A stretch of DNA of 64,000 bases from Actinotalea alkalitolerans. Lineage in GTDB: Bacteria > Actinomycetota > Actinomycetes > Actinomycetales > Cellulomonadaceae. The stretch lies in assembly GCF_023369855.1 (NCBI RefSeq), contig NZ_JAMBPP010000005.1:248001-312000 (forward strand), read 5' to 3'. Each line of letters starts with the position of its first letter. The stretch's first letter is position 1. The notes below the pieces were generated by a model. That model did not search any database. It saw only the letters and a program-made list of their open reading frames with translations, and had not been told where the DNA came from. Below are positions 24,910 to 32,741 of the stretch, piece by piece. The position numbers and the translations under genes are program-made.

Positions 24910-27146
24910 GGTGTGCCTCCGGGGGTGTCGGCGAGCGGGCGTGAACGGGCGGGGACGGTCGAGGGGGAGGACGGCGGACGGGCGGCGTCCCAGCGGCCGG
25001 GGTCGGGGCCCAGCTCGATGCTCAGCCGGCCTCCGCGGTGCAGCTCGGTGCCGGTCAGCCAGGTGCGGTCCAGGGGGGCGCCGTCGAACCGGACGGACTG
25101 CACGTACTGGGCGGGTCCGTCCGGCTCGGGCTCGACGAACCCGGTCGTCTCGACGTGCAGGGTCGAGCCGCCCACCTGCATGCGGGCCTCGCGCCAGGCA
25201 GGGGCGTTGATCAGGAAGAGGTTCTGCCCGGCCACCGGGAACAGCCCCAGGGAGGCCCACACGTACCAGGAGGACAGCCCGCCCGAGTCGTCGTTGCCGG
25301 GCAGACCCCCACGTCCGGTACCGAACTGGTTCTGCACGACGGCGTGCACGACGTCGGCCGTGCGGTCGGGGCGCCCGGCGTACTGGTAGGCCCAGGGGGC
25401 CTCCATGTCGGGCTCGTTGTTCAGGCCCTCGAAGCGGTTCAGGGCGTACCCCTCGGCGAGCTCCGGCAGGCCGGGCCGTACGCCGGGCTGGGTGACGGGC
25501 TCGGCGCCGAAGCCGAAGAACCGGTCCAGGAGGCCCACGAACGCCTCGTCGCCGCCGGCCAGCGCGATGCGCGAGGCCATGTCGTGGACCAGGCGGAAGG
25601 AGTAGTTCCACTTGCCGCCCTCGTAGTACGTGGAGTCCTCGAGCAGCCCGGTCGCGGGGTCGAAGGCGTTGGTCCACTGGGCGGCCAGGGGGCCGAACTG
25701 GGCCACCAGCGCCTGGTCGCCGAGGTGCTCGGCGACCTTGGAGGTGCACCAGTAGCCGAAGGCCAGGTCCAGGGTGTGGCTGATCGGCTGGGCCTTGCCG
25801 CGCAGCAGGAAGTCCTCGCCGTAGCTGCGGCGCAGGTCGTTGTGCATGTGCACCAGGGCCCAGTCCCAGTCCACCCCGGGCAGGCCCAGCTGGCACAGGT
25901 CCGCCAGGAAGGTGTGAGCCAGGGCGCTGGCCTGCCGGGAGAACTGGTCGGCCCCCCGGGCCATCCGGTACCCGATCGGCAGGTTGCCCTCCTCCTCGGA
26001 GATGAACAGCAGGGCCTGGGCGAGCTCGACCGCACGGTCGGGCCGCAGGGCCGTGAGCAGGGGCAGCTGGGTGCGGTAGATGTCCCACATGGTCGCGATG
26101 TCGAAGGCGAACGCCCCGCCGGCCGGCCAGAAGGGGCTCTCGCCGGGGGCCAGGCACGGCTTGACCAGCGAGTGGTACAGGGCCGTGGAGAAGATCGTCT
26201 GCTTGTCGGTCGAGGGGGTGTCGACGGTGATCGCGCCCAGGTGCTCGCTCCAGGTCTGCGCGGTCGCCGCGCGGCGCGAGGCGAAGCTCGACGGGCCGGG
26301 CCCGCAGTCGCGGTAGAGGTTCTCGCGGGCCTGCTCGGCGCCGCGCAGGGAGAACCCGAACCGCAGCTCGACGACCTGGCCGGGTTCGGTCGGCCCGGCC
26401 CACATCAGACCGAACGGGCGCAGCGTCGTCGGGCGGATGTAGTCGAAGTCCAGGCGGGTGCCGCCGGGCATGAGCCGGCGGTCGTACCAGAGCATCTGCC
26501 GCCACTGGGGGGTGTCGCACTCGACGTGCACGGCCAGCGGGGCGCCCTCCACCACGATCTCGCCCTGCGCGACGCCGGGGGACAGGGTGTGCAGGTGTGC
26601 CCGCAGCGGCACGGTCTGCCCGTGCGGGATGGCCAGGCCGCCCAGGGAGAAGTCGATGACCACGCGTGCGTCGTGGTGGCTGGGGAAGGTGTAGCGGTGC
26701 ACCGCGCTCTTGGGGCCGACGGTCACCTCGCAGCGGATCCCCGAGGACAGCGTGGTGGCGTACCACCCGGGTTCGGCGCGTTCGTCGTCGATGTCCCACA
26801 GCTCCCCGAGGCCGTCGAGGGGCTGCAGCATCGGGGTGACCCGGAAGTAGTTGTAGTACTTGCGGATGGCGCCCGTGCCCGACTGCTGGAAGTGCGTGAA
26901 CCCCGAGGCGACCTGCCGCTCGTGGATCTGCGGCGGCACACCCTCGGTGACCAGGTCGTGCCGGCCGTAGCCGGTGGGGTAGGCGCCCGAGTACGCGCAG
27001 GCCGAGACCATGCCCAGCGGGTACGTCGCCCCGGGGTGGGTGTTGCCGACCTGGGGCTTGGGCCACCACCAGGTGGCGGCCAGCTCGCTCGACGGGGGCA
27101 GGTCGGTGACGTCGGTCCCGATGAACGGGTCGACGCGGTCGATCAC
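24906..27146 (-). CDS. GH92 alpha-mannosidase without signal peptide
   Basis: A 746-aa glycoside hydrolase of family 92, calcium-dependent exo-acting alpha-mannosidases. Family landmarks are VDPFIGTDV at the N-terminus, GNTHPGATYPLGMVS, DSTYYEGGKWNYSF (Glu509, the position of the family EGNxWQY acid) and GLPGNDDSGGLSSWYVW (Asp619/620, the general-base region). Unlike most GH92 enzymes it has no signal peptide and should be cytoplasmic. GTG 27146 is used: GGAG lies 6 nt upstream and VDPFIGT begins four codons later. It is operonic with a glycosyltransferase, suggesting action on an intracellular glycan or glycoside. Confidence 0.88.
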   Translation of the reverse strand: MIDRVDPFIGTDVTDLPPSSELAATWWWPKPQVGNTHPGATYPLGMVSACAYSGAYPTGYGRHDLVTEGVPPQIHERQVASGFTHFQQSGTGAIRKYYNYFRVTPMLQPLDGLGELWDIDDERAEPGWYATTLSSGIRCEVTVGPKSAVHRYTFPSHHDARVVIDFSLGGLAIPHGQTVPLRAHLHTLSPGVAQGEIVVEGAPLAVHVECDTPQWRQMLWYDRRLMPGGTRLDFDYIRPTTLRPFGLMWAGPTEPGQVVELRFGFSLRGAEQARENLYRDCGPGPSSFASRRAATAQTWSEHLGAITVDTPSTDKQTIFSTALYHSLVKPCLAPGESPFWPAGGAFAFDIATMWDIYRTQLPLLTALRPDRAVELAQALLFISEEEGNLPIGYRMARGADQFSRQASALAHTFLADLCQLGLPGVDWDWALVHMHNDLRRSYGEDFLLRGKAQPISHTLDLAFGYWCTSKVAEHLGDQALVAQFGPLAAQWTNAFDPATGLLEDSTYYEGGKWNYSFRLVHDMASRIALAGGDEAFVGLLDRFFGFGAEPVTQPGVRPGLPELAEGYALNRFEGLNNEPDMEAPWAYQYAGRPDRTADVVHAVVQNQFGTGRGGLPGNDDSGGLSSWYVWASLGLFPVAGQNLFLINAPAWREARMQVGGSTLHVETTGFVEPEPDGPAQYVQSVRFDGAPLDRTWLTGTELHRGGRLSIELGPDPGRWDAARPPSSPSTVPARSRPLADTPGGTP

Positions 27147-27172
27147 GGGGCACTCCGCGGTCTCATGCGCAG

Positions 27173-27178
27173 ACGCTA
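27173..27178 (-). promoter_or_regulatory. -10 element of GH92-glycosyltransferase operon
   Basis: TAGCGT on the minus strand, about 26 nt upstream of the GTG start, leaving room for a short leader with the GGAG ribosome site. Confidence 0.4.
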
Positions 27179-27279
27179 GGAGGCGGACGTGTCTGTGGTG
27201 TTGCGCGCAGGTGACCGTTGGGTCGCGGCGGACTCCCTGTCCGGCCAGCTCCCCCGCCCCAGGCTCCCCCCGCCCCCCG

Positions 27280-27301
27280 CCCCCCCCCCCCCCCCCCCCC
27301 C
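27280..27301. repeat. 22-nt C homopolymer
   Basis: An uninterrupted run of 22 C residues, preceded by shorter C6 runs broken by single G (from about 27260). It lies between the divergent GH92 and AbrB genes, 20 nt before the 60-nt palindromic repeat. Such tracts slip readily in replication and in sequencing, so the exact length may vary. Confidence 0.9.
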
Positions 27302-27320
27302 GCCCGAGCACCCACAGCAG

Positions 27321-27380
27321 CCGAGATCGGGCTTTCCGTCGCTATCCGAACGCGGTAAGCGACGGAAAGCCCGACCTCGG
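27321..27380. repeat. 60-nt palindromic repeat, copy 1
   Basis: Arms 27321-27343 and 27358-27380 are complementary over 23 nt with one mismatch, around the 14-nt centre ATCCGAACGCGGTA. The core CTTTCCGTCGCT / AGCGACGGAAAG is shared with the copies at 36646 and 37490. It lies between divergent genes, so it is not simply a terminator here. Confidence 0.8.
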
Positions 27381-27443
27381 CCGGTCACGGCGTCGAGGTG
27401 CGCTCTGGGACCTTGTGCGGCATGGGGGATCTGGGATTCACTG

Positions 27444-27483
27444 GACACATGTTCTACATGTCATGACATGTAGAACATGTGTC
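27444..27483. promoter_or_regulatory. 40-bp perfect palindrome, operator of AbrB-ABC operon
   Basis: A perfect inverted repeat centred between 27463 and 27464 without spacer. Each half contains two ACATGT sites, arranged ACATGT-TCT-ACATGT then ACATGT-AGA-ACATGT, so there are four half-sites. It is far more AT-rich than its surroundings and ends 25 nt before the ATG of the AbrB-like gene, where it would control the export operon. Confidence 0.8.
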
Positions 27484-27508
27484 GAATCCGACGGCGAGGA
27501 GTGCACTG

Positions 27509-27871
27509 ATGCCCCCTGAGGAGAACGTCCCGCACTACGGTCCGGGTGGTCGAGGGTTCTACGGCGCGGTGACGGTGAGCGAACGCGGTCAGATCGCCCT
27601 GCCCGCTCAGGCCCGACGCGACCTGGGCATCTCGCCCGGGGACAAGCTGCTCGTGCTGGGCGACCCCGAGCAGGGGATCGCGCTGATGACCCTCGAGGTG
27701 CTCATGCGCACCCTGCAGGGCTCCTCGACGTTGCTCGAGCAGATCCAGCGTCACGCGCAGGGTGCGGGCGGCCCGACGGTCCCGCCGGAGAGCGCGCCGG
27801 ACGACGGCGACGCGCCGGACGACGGCGACGCAGCGGAGGAGGCGCCCGGTGTCGACGGCGATCAGGTGTGA
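27509..27871 (+). CDS. AbrB/MazE/SpoVT-type DNA-binding protein
   Basis: A 120-aa protein with a swapped-hairpin AbrB domain at about 17-65: YGAVTVSERGQIALPAQARRD-type text, with LGISPGDKLLVLG following. The C-terminus is acidic with a DDGDAPDDGDA repeat. GAGGAG lies 9 nt before the ATG at 27509; a GTG at 27479 falls inside the palindrome and is rejected. It heads an operon with ABC-2 export genes, a common actinobacterial and firmicute arrangement in which the AbrB protein is thought to autoregulate. Confidence 0.85.
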   Translation: MPPEENVPHYGPGGRGFYGAVTVSERGQIALPAQARRDLGISPGDKLLVLGDPEQGIALMTLEVLMRTLQGSSTLLEQIQRHAQGAGGPTVPPESAPDDGDAPDDGDAAEEAPGVDGDQV

Positions 27872-28775
27872 GGGAGTCGTCAAGCACTACGGACCGGTGC
27901 GCGCGGTCGACGGCGTCTCGTTCGAGGTCCAGCGGGGCGAGATCTTCGGGGTGATCGGTCCCAACGGCGCGGGCAAGACCACCCTGCTGGAGTGCCTCGA
28001 AGGGCTGCGCAGCCGGGACGGTGGCGTGGTCGAGGTGCTGGGCGTCGACCCCGAGCGCGAGGTCCGTGAGGTCCGCCGACGCACCGGGGTCCAGCTGCAG
28101 TCCTCGGCGCTGCCCTCGCGGATCACGGTCGGTGAGGCACTGGCCCTGTTCGCGTCCTTCTACGAGCGACCGGCCGACTGGCGGGCGCTCCTGACGCGGC
28201 TGGGTCTGGAGGAGAAGCGCGACACCCTGGTCGAGAAGCTCTCGGGCGGGCAGCGCCAGCGGGTCTTCGTGGCCCTGGCCCTGGTCAACGACCCCGAGGT
28301 GGTCTTCCTCGACGAGCTCACCACCGGGTTGGACCCGCAGTCACGGCACGCCATCTGGGACCTGGTGCGCGACCTGCGCGACCAGGGCACCACCGTGCTG
28401 CTCACCACGCACTTCATGGAGGAGGCCGAGCGGTTGTGCGACCGGGTCGCGATCGTCGACCACGGCACGGTCGTGGCCCTGGGCACCGTCGACGACCTGG
28501 TGGCGTCGATCGACGCCGAGAGCCGCTTGACGTTCTCCGTCGACGGCAGGCCGCCGGTCGAACAGCTGCAGGCGGTGACCGGGGTGACCCGGGTCGAGGC
28601 GACGGGTGACCGGGTCGTGGTGCACGGCAACGGCTCGCGCTTCCCCCAGGGTGTGCTGGGTGTGCTCGCCGACCAGGACCTGCGGATGCGTGACCTGCGG
28701 TCCGACCAGCCCAACCTCGAGGACGTCTTCCTGACACTCACGGGCCACGCGATGCGCGAGGGGGTGGTGTCGTGA
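27849..28775 (+). CDS. ABC transporter ATP-binding protein (ABC-2 exporter)
   Basis: A 308-aa ATPase. Walker A GPNGAGKTT, Q-loop in GVQLQSSAL, signature LSGGQRQR, Walker B VVFLDELTTGLD and the switch His in LLTTHFMEEAERL are intact. The C-terminal 80 residues resemble the regulatory tail of drug-resistance (DrrA/CcmA-like) ATPases. The GTG start overlaps the AbrB gene by 23 nt, with GGAGGAGG upstream. It powers the permease encoded next, probably exporting a drug, lipid or peptide. Confidence 0.9.
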   Translation: MSTAIRCEGVVKHYGPVRAVDGVSFEVQRGEIFGVIGPNGAGKTTLLECLEGLRSRDGGVVEVLGVDPEREVREVRRRTGVQLQSSALPSRITVGEALALFASFYERPADWRALLTRLGLEEKRDTLVEKLSGGQRQRVFVALALVNDPEVVFLDELTTGLDPQSRHAIWDLVRDLRDQGTTVLLTTHFMEEAERLCDRVAIVDHGTVVALGTVDDLVASIDAESRLTFSVDGRPPVEQLQAVTGVTRVEATGDRVVVHGNGSRFPQGVLGVLADQDLRMRDLRSDQPNLEDVFLTLTGHAMREGVVS

Positions 28776-29515
28776 ACGCCTTCCGGCAGCTGGTCGGCAT
28801 CCAGGCCCGCCGCACGATGCGCGAGCCTGCCGCGGTCTTCTTCATGCTGGCGTTCGCGCCCATGTTCGCCGTGGCGATGGGCCTGATCTTCGGCAACGAG
28901 CCCGTCGCGCAGTTCGGTGGGCGTGGCTACCTCGATGCGAACCTGGTGAGCTTCACGGCGATCATCGTGGTGATCCTGGGGCTGATCATCGTCCCGGTGG
29001 ACATCCTCAGCCAGCGTGACAGCGGCGCCCTGCGGCGCTTCCGCGCGACCCCCCTGCGACCCGGGACCTACGTCGCCGCCGACGTCCTGGTCCGCTTCGT
29101 GATCTCGCTGACCAGCATCGTGGTGATGCTGGCCATCGGCATCCTCGCCTTCGGCGCCCGCCCCGAGGGGAACCTGGGCAGCGTGCTGCTGGTGGCCGCC
29201 CTCGGCGTCGTGGTGTTCCTGGCCGTGGGCTACGCGCTCGCCGCGGTGCTGCCCTCGCAGGGTGTCGGTCAGGCGCTGGGCAACATCCTGGTGTTCCCGC
29301 TGATCTTCCTCTCAGGTGCGGCCGTGCCCCTCGACGTGCTGCCCGACGACGTCCGGCGGGTCGCCCAGGTCTCCCCGCTCACCCAGCTCGTCGAGCTGCT
29401 GCGCGGGCTGTGGGACGGGCAGCCGTGGTCGGAGCAGTGGGTCCCGGTCGTGGTGCTGCTCGGGCTGCTCGCCGTCGCCGGGGTGGTGGCGTCACGGTTC
29501 TTCCGGTGGGAGTGA
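28772..29515 (+). CDS. ABC-2 type permease
   Basis: A 247-aa integral membrane protein with six predicted helices and the ABC-2 pattern: cytoplasmic start (RQLVGIQARRTMREP), helix 1 (VFFMLAFAPMFAVAMGLIFG), and a helix-5 region with FPLIFLSGAAVPLDVLP. The start GTG overlaps the ATPase stop by 4 nt. It forms the membrane part of the exporter. Substrate unknown. Confidence 0.88.
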   Translation: MNAFRQLVGIQARRTMREPAAVFFMLAFAPMFAVAMGLIFGNEPVAQFGGRGYLDANLVSFTAIIVVILGLIIVPVDILSQRDSGALRRFRATPLRPGTYVAADVLVRFVISLTSIVVMLAIGILAFGARPEGNLGSVLLVAALGVVVFLAVGYALAAVLPSQGVGQALGNILVFPLIFLSGAAVPLDVLPDDVRRVAQVSPLTQLVELLRGLWDGQPWSEQWVPVVVLLGLLAVAGVVASRFFRWE

Positions 29516-29528
29516 GGAGGGTCGTGGC

Positions 29529-30314
29529 ATGGAGTACCGCCGCCACGAGCCGGCCCCGCGCCTCACCGGGCTCGTCGAGCACTACTGGTCGGTGATCGAG
29601 CCGGCCCCACCTGCGCCGCTGCGGGCCGTGCTCGTGCCCGACGGGCGGGCCACGATCCAGCTCTGCCTGGGCAGGCCCGGGCGTCGCTTCACCGTCGGTG
29701 GCCCCGCGCAGGAGAACGCCGACGTGTACCTGCCGACCGGGACGCAGCCGTTCGTCATCGAGCAGGAGGGTCCCTCGCACTACGTCGGCATCCAGTTCAC
29801 GCCCTGGGGTGCCCGGACGCTGTTCCCCGGCGCCCCCGAGCATCCAGCGCAGATCCAGGACGTGCTCGGGCCGCTGCCCGGCAAGCCAGCGTTGGCCGTG
29901 GACCCGGCCCGTGAGCTGGACCGCTGGCTCGACGCGTTCCTGCCTGCCGTCGTGCCCACCGCACCCGACCTGCTCGCTGCGGCGACGGAACGGATCGATG
30001 CCGACCCGGCAGCCGTCGAGGTGGGCGCTCTGCCCGCCGCGCTCGCGGTCTCGTCCTCGACGCTCTACCGGACCTTCCGGCGCGGCATCGGCCTGTCCCC
30101 GAAGCAGTACGTGCAGGTGATGCGCCACCGCGCGTTCACCGATGCCCTGCTCGCTGGGACGGGCGGGGTGCCGACGGCTCTGGTCGCCTCGCTCTCGGGC
30201 TATGCGGACCAGCCTCACGCCGCGCGTGAGTTCACCCGCTTCACGGGGATGACCACGACCGCGTTCCGCGACACCTATGACGGCATCGCCCGGCTGATGG
30301 CCCGGTCAGGATGA
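29529..30314 (+). CDS. AraC-family transcriptional regulator
   Basis: A 261-aa AraC-type regulator. The N-terminal part has a DUF6597-like sensor (EHYWSVIEPAP, VLVPDGRATIQLCLG), and the C-terminus has the two-HTH AraC domain, with VSSSTLYRTFRRGIGLSPKQYV and GYADQPHAAREFTRFTG visible as SSTLYRTFRRGIGLSPKQY and DQPHAAREFTRFTG. GGAGGG precedes the ATG. It lies 13 nt after the permease gene, probably the fourth gene of the AbrB-ABC operon, and may control the exporter or other genes. Confidence 0.85.
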   Translation: MEYRRHEPAPRLTGLVEHYWSVIEPAPPAPLRAVLVPDGRATIQLCLGRPGRRFTVGGPAQENADVYLPTGTQPFVIEQEGPSHYVGIQFTPWGARTLFPGAPEHPAQIQDVLGPLPGKPALAVDPARELDRWLDAFLPAVVPTAPDLLAAATERIDADPAAVEVGALPAALAVSSSTLYRTFRRGIGLSPKQYVQVMRHRAFTDALLAGTGGVPTALVASLSGYADQPHAAREFTRFTGMTTTAFRDTYDGIARLMARSG

Positions 30315-30352
30315 TGACCGATTCCTTCAAGACCGGTGGCGATCTCCGTTCC

Positions 30353-30358
30353 TAGCCT
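30353..30358 (+). promoter_or_regulatory. -10 element of VOC gene
   Basis: TAGCCT ends 6 nt before the ATG at 30365. Confidence 0.5.
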
Positions 30359-30364
30359 GGGTGC

Positions 30365-30715
30365 ATGGGAACGATCATCCACATCGAGCTGACCAGTGCC
30401 GCACCCGCGGCGACCGCCGACTTCTACGCCCGCGCGTTCGGCTGGGAGTCCATCGCCTCCCCGTTCGTGCCCGACTACCTCCTCGCCAGCACCGGCGACG
30501 GTACGGGCATCGGCGCGGCCATCATGAGCAACCGCTACCAGAGCCAGAGCACCATCCTGTGGATCGAGGTGCCCGACGTCGTCGCGGCGATCGACGCCGT
30601 GACGGCGGCCGGAGGGGCCGCGGCGGGCGAGGTCCAGGACCTGCCCGATGTGGGGCGGTTGGCCTACGTCACCGACCCCGACGGCGTGGTGATCGGGTTG
30701 AAGGAGCCGCGCTGA
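30365..30715 (+). CDS. VOC-family (glyoxalase/dioxygenase-fold) protein
   Basis: A 116-aa single-domain vicinal-oxygen-chelate protein. The start IIHIELTSAAPAATADFYARAFGWE and the end VAYVTDPDGVVIGLKEP-like text (seen as LAYVTDPDGVVIGLKEP) are diagnostic. His5 and the late Glu are candidate metal ligands. Role could be lyase, dioxygenase-like or antibiotic binding; no neighbour decides. The upstream hexamer spacing suggests a leaderless message. Confidence 0.85.
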   Translation: MGTIIHIELTSAAPAATADFYARAFGWESIASPFVPDYLLASTGDGTGIGAAIMSNRYQSQSTILWIEVPDVVAAIDAVTAAGGAAAGEVQDLPDVGRLAYVTDPDGVVIGLKEPR

Positions 30716-30742
30716 CCTGACGCAGCACGGTCCACCGCGTCG

Positions 30743-31474
30743 CTATCGCGCCGCATGGGCGAAGAGGAGCCCGAGCCAGACCCAGCCGACGACGATCACC
30801 GCACGCTGCACCAGGCCGGCGAGAGGGTGGTCCTTCTCCCAGGCGGCTCCGAACGCCACGAAGCCCGCCGCCATCGCTGCTGCGGTCAGGGCCGAGAGCC
30901 ACGTCCACCAGGGCCCGGGCAGGACGAAGGCCGCGACGGCTGCCGCGATCGGCAGTGAGCCGAAGACGAGCATCCCGGCCCAGTCGTGGAGCTCGTGGCG
31001 CGTCGAGGTCTCGGAGGGTGTCTCGTCGGGCGTGCCCGGCGGGTATCCCCGCATGGCGTCCATCGGGAACACCCCCGAGGCGACCAGTGAGACCCCGAAC
31101 ACCGCGATGACGGTGGCGAGGAGCGTGCTCCCCAGCGCGGGCCCCACGGCGAGCGCTCCCGCCGTGATGGCCAGGCCGCACACGATGAAGTTCGTGGTCT
31201 GCAACCACCCTCGGGGGCCGAGGGCCAACGCGCTGACCGGATGGCGCGCCGGCCGGAACCCGGGCCGGGTCCAGCCGTCGAGCAGGAACGTCGCGATGAA
31301 GAGCCATGAGCCGAGGGCGCCGAGCCACAGGAGGGGCGTCACCGCGTCACTCGCTCGCAGGGTGACGGCACCAGACACGTCGGCCCCGGCACCGAGCAGG
31401 TAGCCGATCCGTTCGGAGAGCAAGCCATGCAGACCGATTCTGCCCCAGCCGTAGATGTCGTTGAACGGCGACAC
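30743..31474 (-). CDS. DUF998 family membrane protein
   Basis: A 243-aa integral membrane protein with six to seven helices. The DUF998 signature is FRPARHPVSALALGPRGW followed by the helix LQTTNFIVCGLAIT; VFPMDAMRGYPPGTP in the following loop is also typical. Function of the family is unknown. It is divergent from a TetR regulator 57 nt away and is the likely target of that repressor. The start is uncertain; no clear ribosome site precedes the GTG at 31474. Confidence 0.8.
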   Translation of the reverse strand: MSPFNDIYGWGRIGLHGLLSERIGYLLGAGADVSGAVTLRASDAVTPLLWLGALGSWLFIATFLLDGWTRPGFRPARHPVSALALGPRGWLQTTNFIVCGLAITAGALAVGPALGSTLLATVIAVFGVSLVASGVFPMDAMRGYPPGTPDETPSETSTRHELHDWAGMLVFGSLPIAAAVAAFVLPGPWWTWLSALTAAAMAAGFVAFGAAWEKDHPLAGLVQRAVIVVGWVWLGLLFAHAAR

Positions 31475-31516
31475 CCGATCTGCGCCTGCCGCGACACCGA
31501 TGGTGGACCAGTGGTG

Positions 31517-31531
31517 TGTACCATCGGTACA
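31517..31531. promoter_or_regulatory. TetR operator overlapping the tetR start codon
   Basis: TGTACC-ATC-GGTACA is a perfect inverted repeat whose last base is the A of the TetR ATG at 31531. TACCAT (31519-31524), lying within it, ends 6 nt before the same ATG and may be the -10 element, so repressor binding would block polymerase directly. Confidence 0.6.
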
Positions 31532-32127
31532 TGCCGCTCCCTCGCTTCGGACGCCTCGCCCCTGACCGCCAGGCCGCCATCCTGGGCGTCGCCCGAGCCC
31601 ACTTCGCCGCCGAGGGCCCCGAGACCGCCTCCTACAACAAGATCATCGAGGCGTCCGGGATCTCCAAGAGCGCCGTCTACCAGTACTTCGACGGCCGCGA
31701 GGACCTGCTGGGCGCGGTGCTGGCCGGGGTTCGGGACCGGCTGCTCACGGCGCTGGGCCCGTGGCGGGAAGCCCACGACCCCCAGGAGTTCTGGGAGCAG
31801 CTCGCCCGCGGGGCCCGCGGGTTGCGTGAGCACCTCGTCGCCCACCCTGACGACCTCGCCCTCGTCCCCGCCGCCACGACCCGCGCCGGCGCCGAGGCCG
31901 ACCCGTGGTTCGAGGCCGTGCTCGCTGACGGGAGGCGACTCGGGGTGATCCGCGCCGACGTCGACCCCGACCTCCTGCTCGCCGCCACCGTCGCGGTCTT
32001 CCGGGCAGCCGACGGCTGGGCGGTGCAGGCCCTGCAGGAGGGGCGGCCGGTGGATCTCGACCGCCAGCCCTGGACCCTGCTCGCCGGTCTCTGGGGAAGT
32101 CCCCTCCCTCCCGGGATCACGCCGTGA
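31531..32127 (+). CDS. TetR-family transcriptional regulator
   Basis: A 198-aa TetR repressor. The N-terminal HTH is clear: AHFAAEGPETASYNKIIEASG then ISKSAVYQYFDGREDLL, shown here in parts. The C-terminal ligand domain is divergent. It probably represses itself, the downstream membrane protein and GNAT genes with which it overlaps, and the divergent DUF998 gene, through the repeat at its start codon. Confidence 0.85.
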   Translation: MPLPRFGRLAPDRQAAILGVARAHFAAEGPETASYNKIIEASGISKSAVYQYFDGREDLLGAVLAGVRDRLLTALGPWREAHDPQEFWEQLARGARGLREHLVAHPDDLALVPAATTRAGAEADPWFEAVLADGRRLGVIRADVDPDLLLAATVAVFRAADGWAVQALQEGRPVDLDRQPWTLLAGLWGSPLPPGITP

Positions 32128-32741
32128 GCCGCCCGGACCTCGTCGTCGACTGGACGATCCCCGACACCGGTTCCGGCTGGAGCGGCAGGATCGACCGCTT
32201 CATGGGGCCGGGCAAGACCCGACCCGAGTACGTCGTCGAGATCGTCGGGGGTGTGGTCTGCGTCGCGCTCCTGGCGTGGCTGGTGCTGCACACCGGTGCC
32301 TACCGCGAGTGGTCCGTGCTGCAGGCGGTCATCGTCGGCGTCGCGGCCCTCGACCTGGTCGGTGGCGTCCTGACCAACGCCACGAACTCGGCCAAGCGCT
32401 GGTACCACCGAGACCGGCCCGGAGCCGCGCGCGCCCGGCTGGTCTTCGTCGGCGCCCACGTGATCCACCTGGCGGCGCTCGGGCTCGTCGTCCCGCACGG
32501 CCTGGTGTGGAGCGCTGCGAACGCCGTGCTGCTGCTCGCCGGGGCGGCCCTCGTCGAGGCGGTGCCGGTGGAGGTCCGACGCCCCGTCGCGATGGTCGCC
32601 CTGCTTGCCGCGGTGACGATCAACCTCGTCCTGCTCCCGCTGCCGACGGCGCTGGCGTGGGTGGTCCCGTTCCTGTTCCTCAAGCTCCTGGTGTGTCATC
32701 TGGTCCCCGAGGCCCCGCTGCGGAGCCGACATGAGCGCTGA
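32124..32741 (+). CDS. hypothetical six-helix membrane protein
   Basis: A 205-aa protein with a soluble N-terminus (about 35 residues) and six predicted membrane helices; NSAKRWYHRDRPG forms a conserved-looking cytoplasmic loop with His and Arg. No named family recognised. Its GTG overlaps the TetR stop by 4 nt and its 3' end overlaps the GNAT gene by 11 nt, so all three are translated from one message. Confidence 0.7.
   Translation: MSRPDLVVDWTIPDTGSGWSGRIDRFMGPGKTRPEYVVEIVGGVVCVALLAWLVLHTGAYREWSVLQAVIVGVAALDLVGGVLTNATNSAKRWYHRDRPGAARARLVFVGAHVIHLAALGLVVPHGLVWSAANAVLLLAGAALVEAVPVEVRRPVAMVALLAAVTINLVLLPLPTALAWVVPFLFLKLLVCHLVPEAPLRSRHER

Noticed and set aside
23593-27153. A 1186-codon open frame on the minus strand covering both the glycosyltransferase and GH92 regions
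   Set aside because: The part beyond 24909 is the alternative frame of the GH92 gene and has Arg/Pro-rich shadow composition; ATG 24909 with GGAGG is the real start.
27176-27448. ORFs reading through the poly-C tract and the 60-nt repeat
   Set aside because: They encode poly-Gly or poly-Pro and repeat-derived text; repeated at the other copies of the element.
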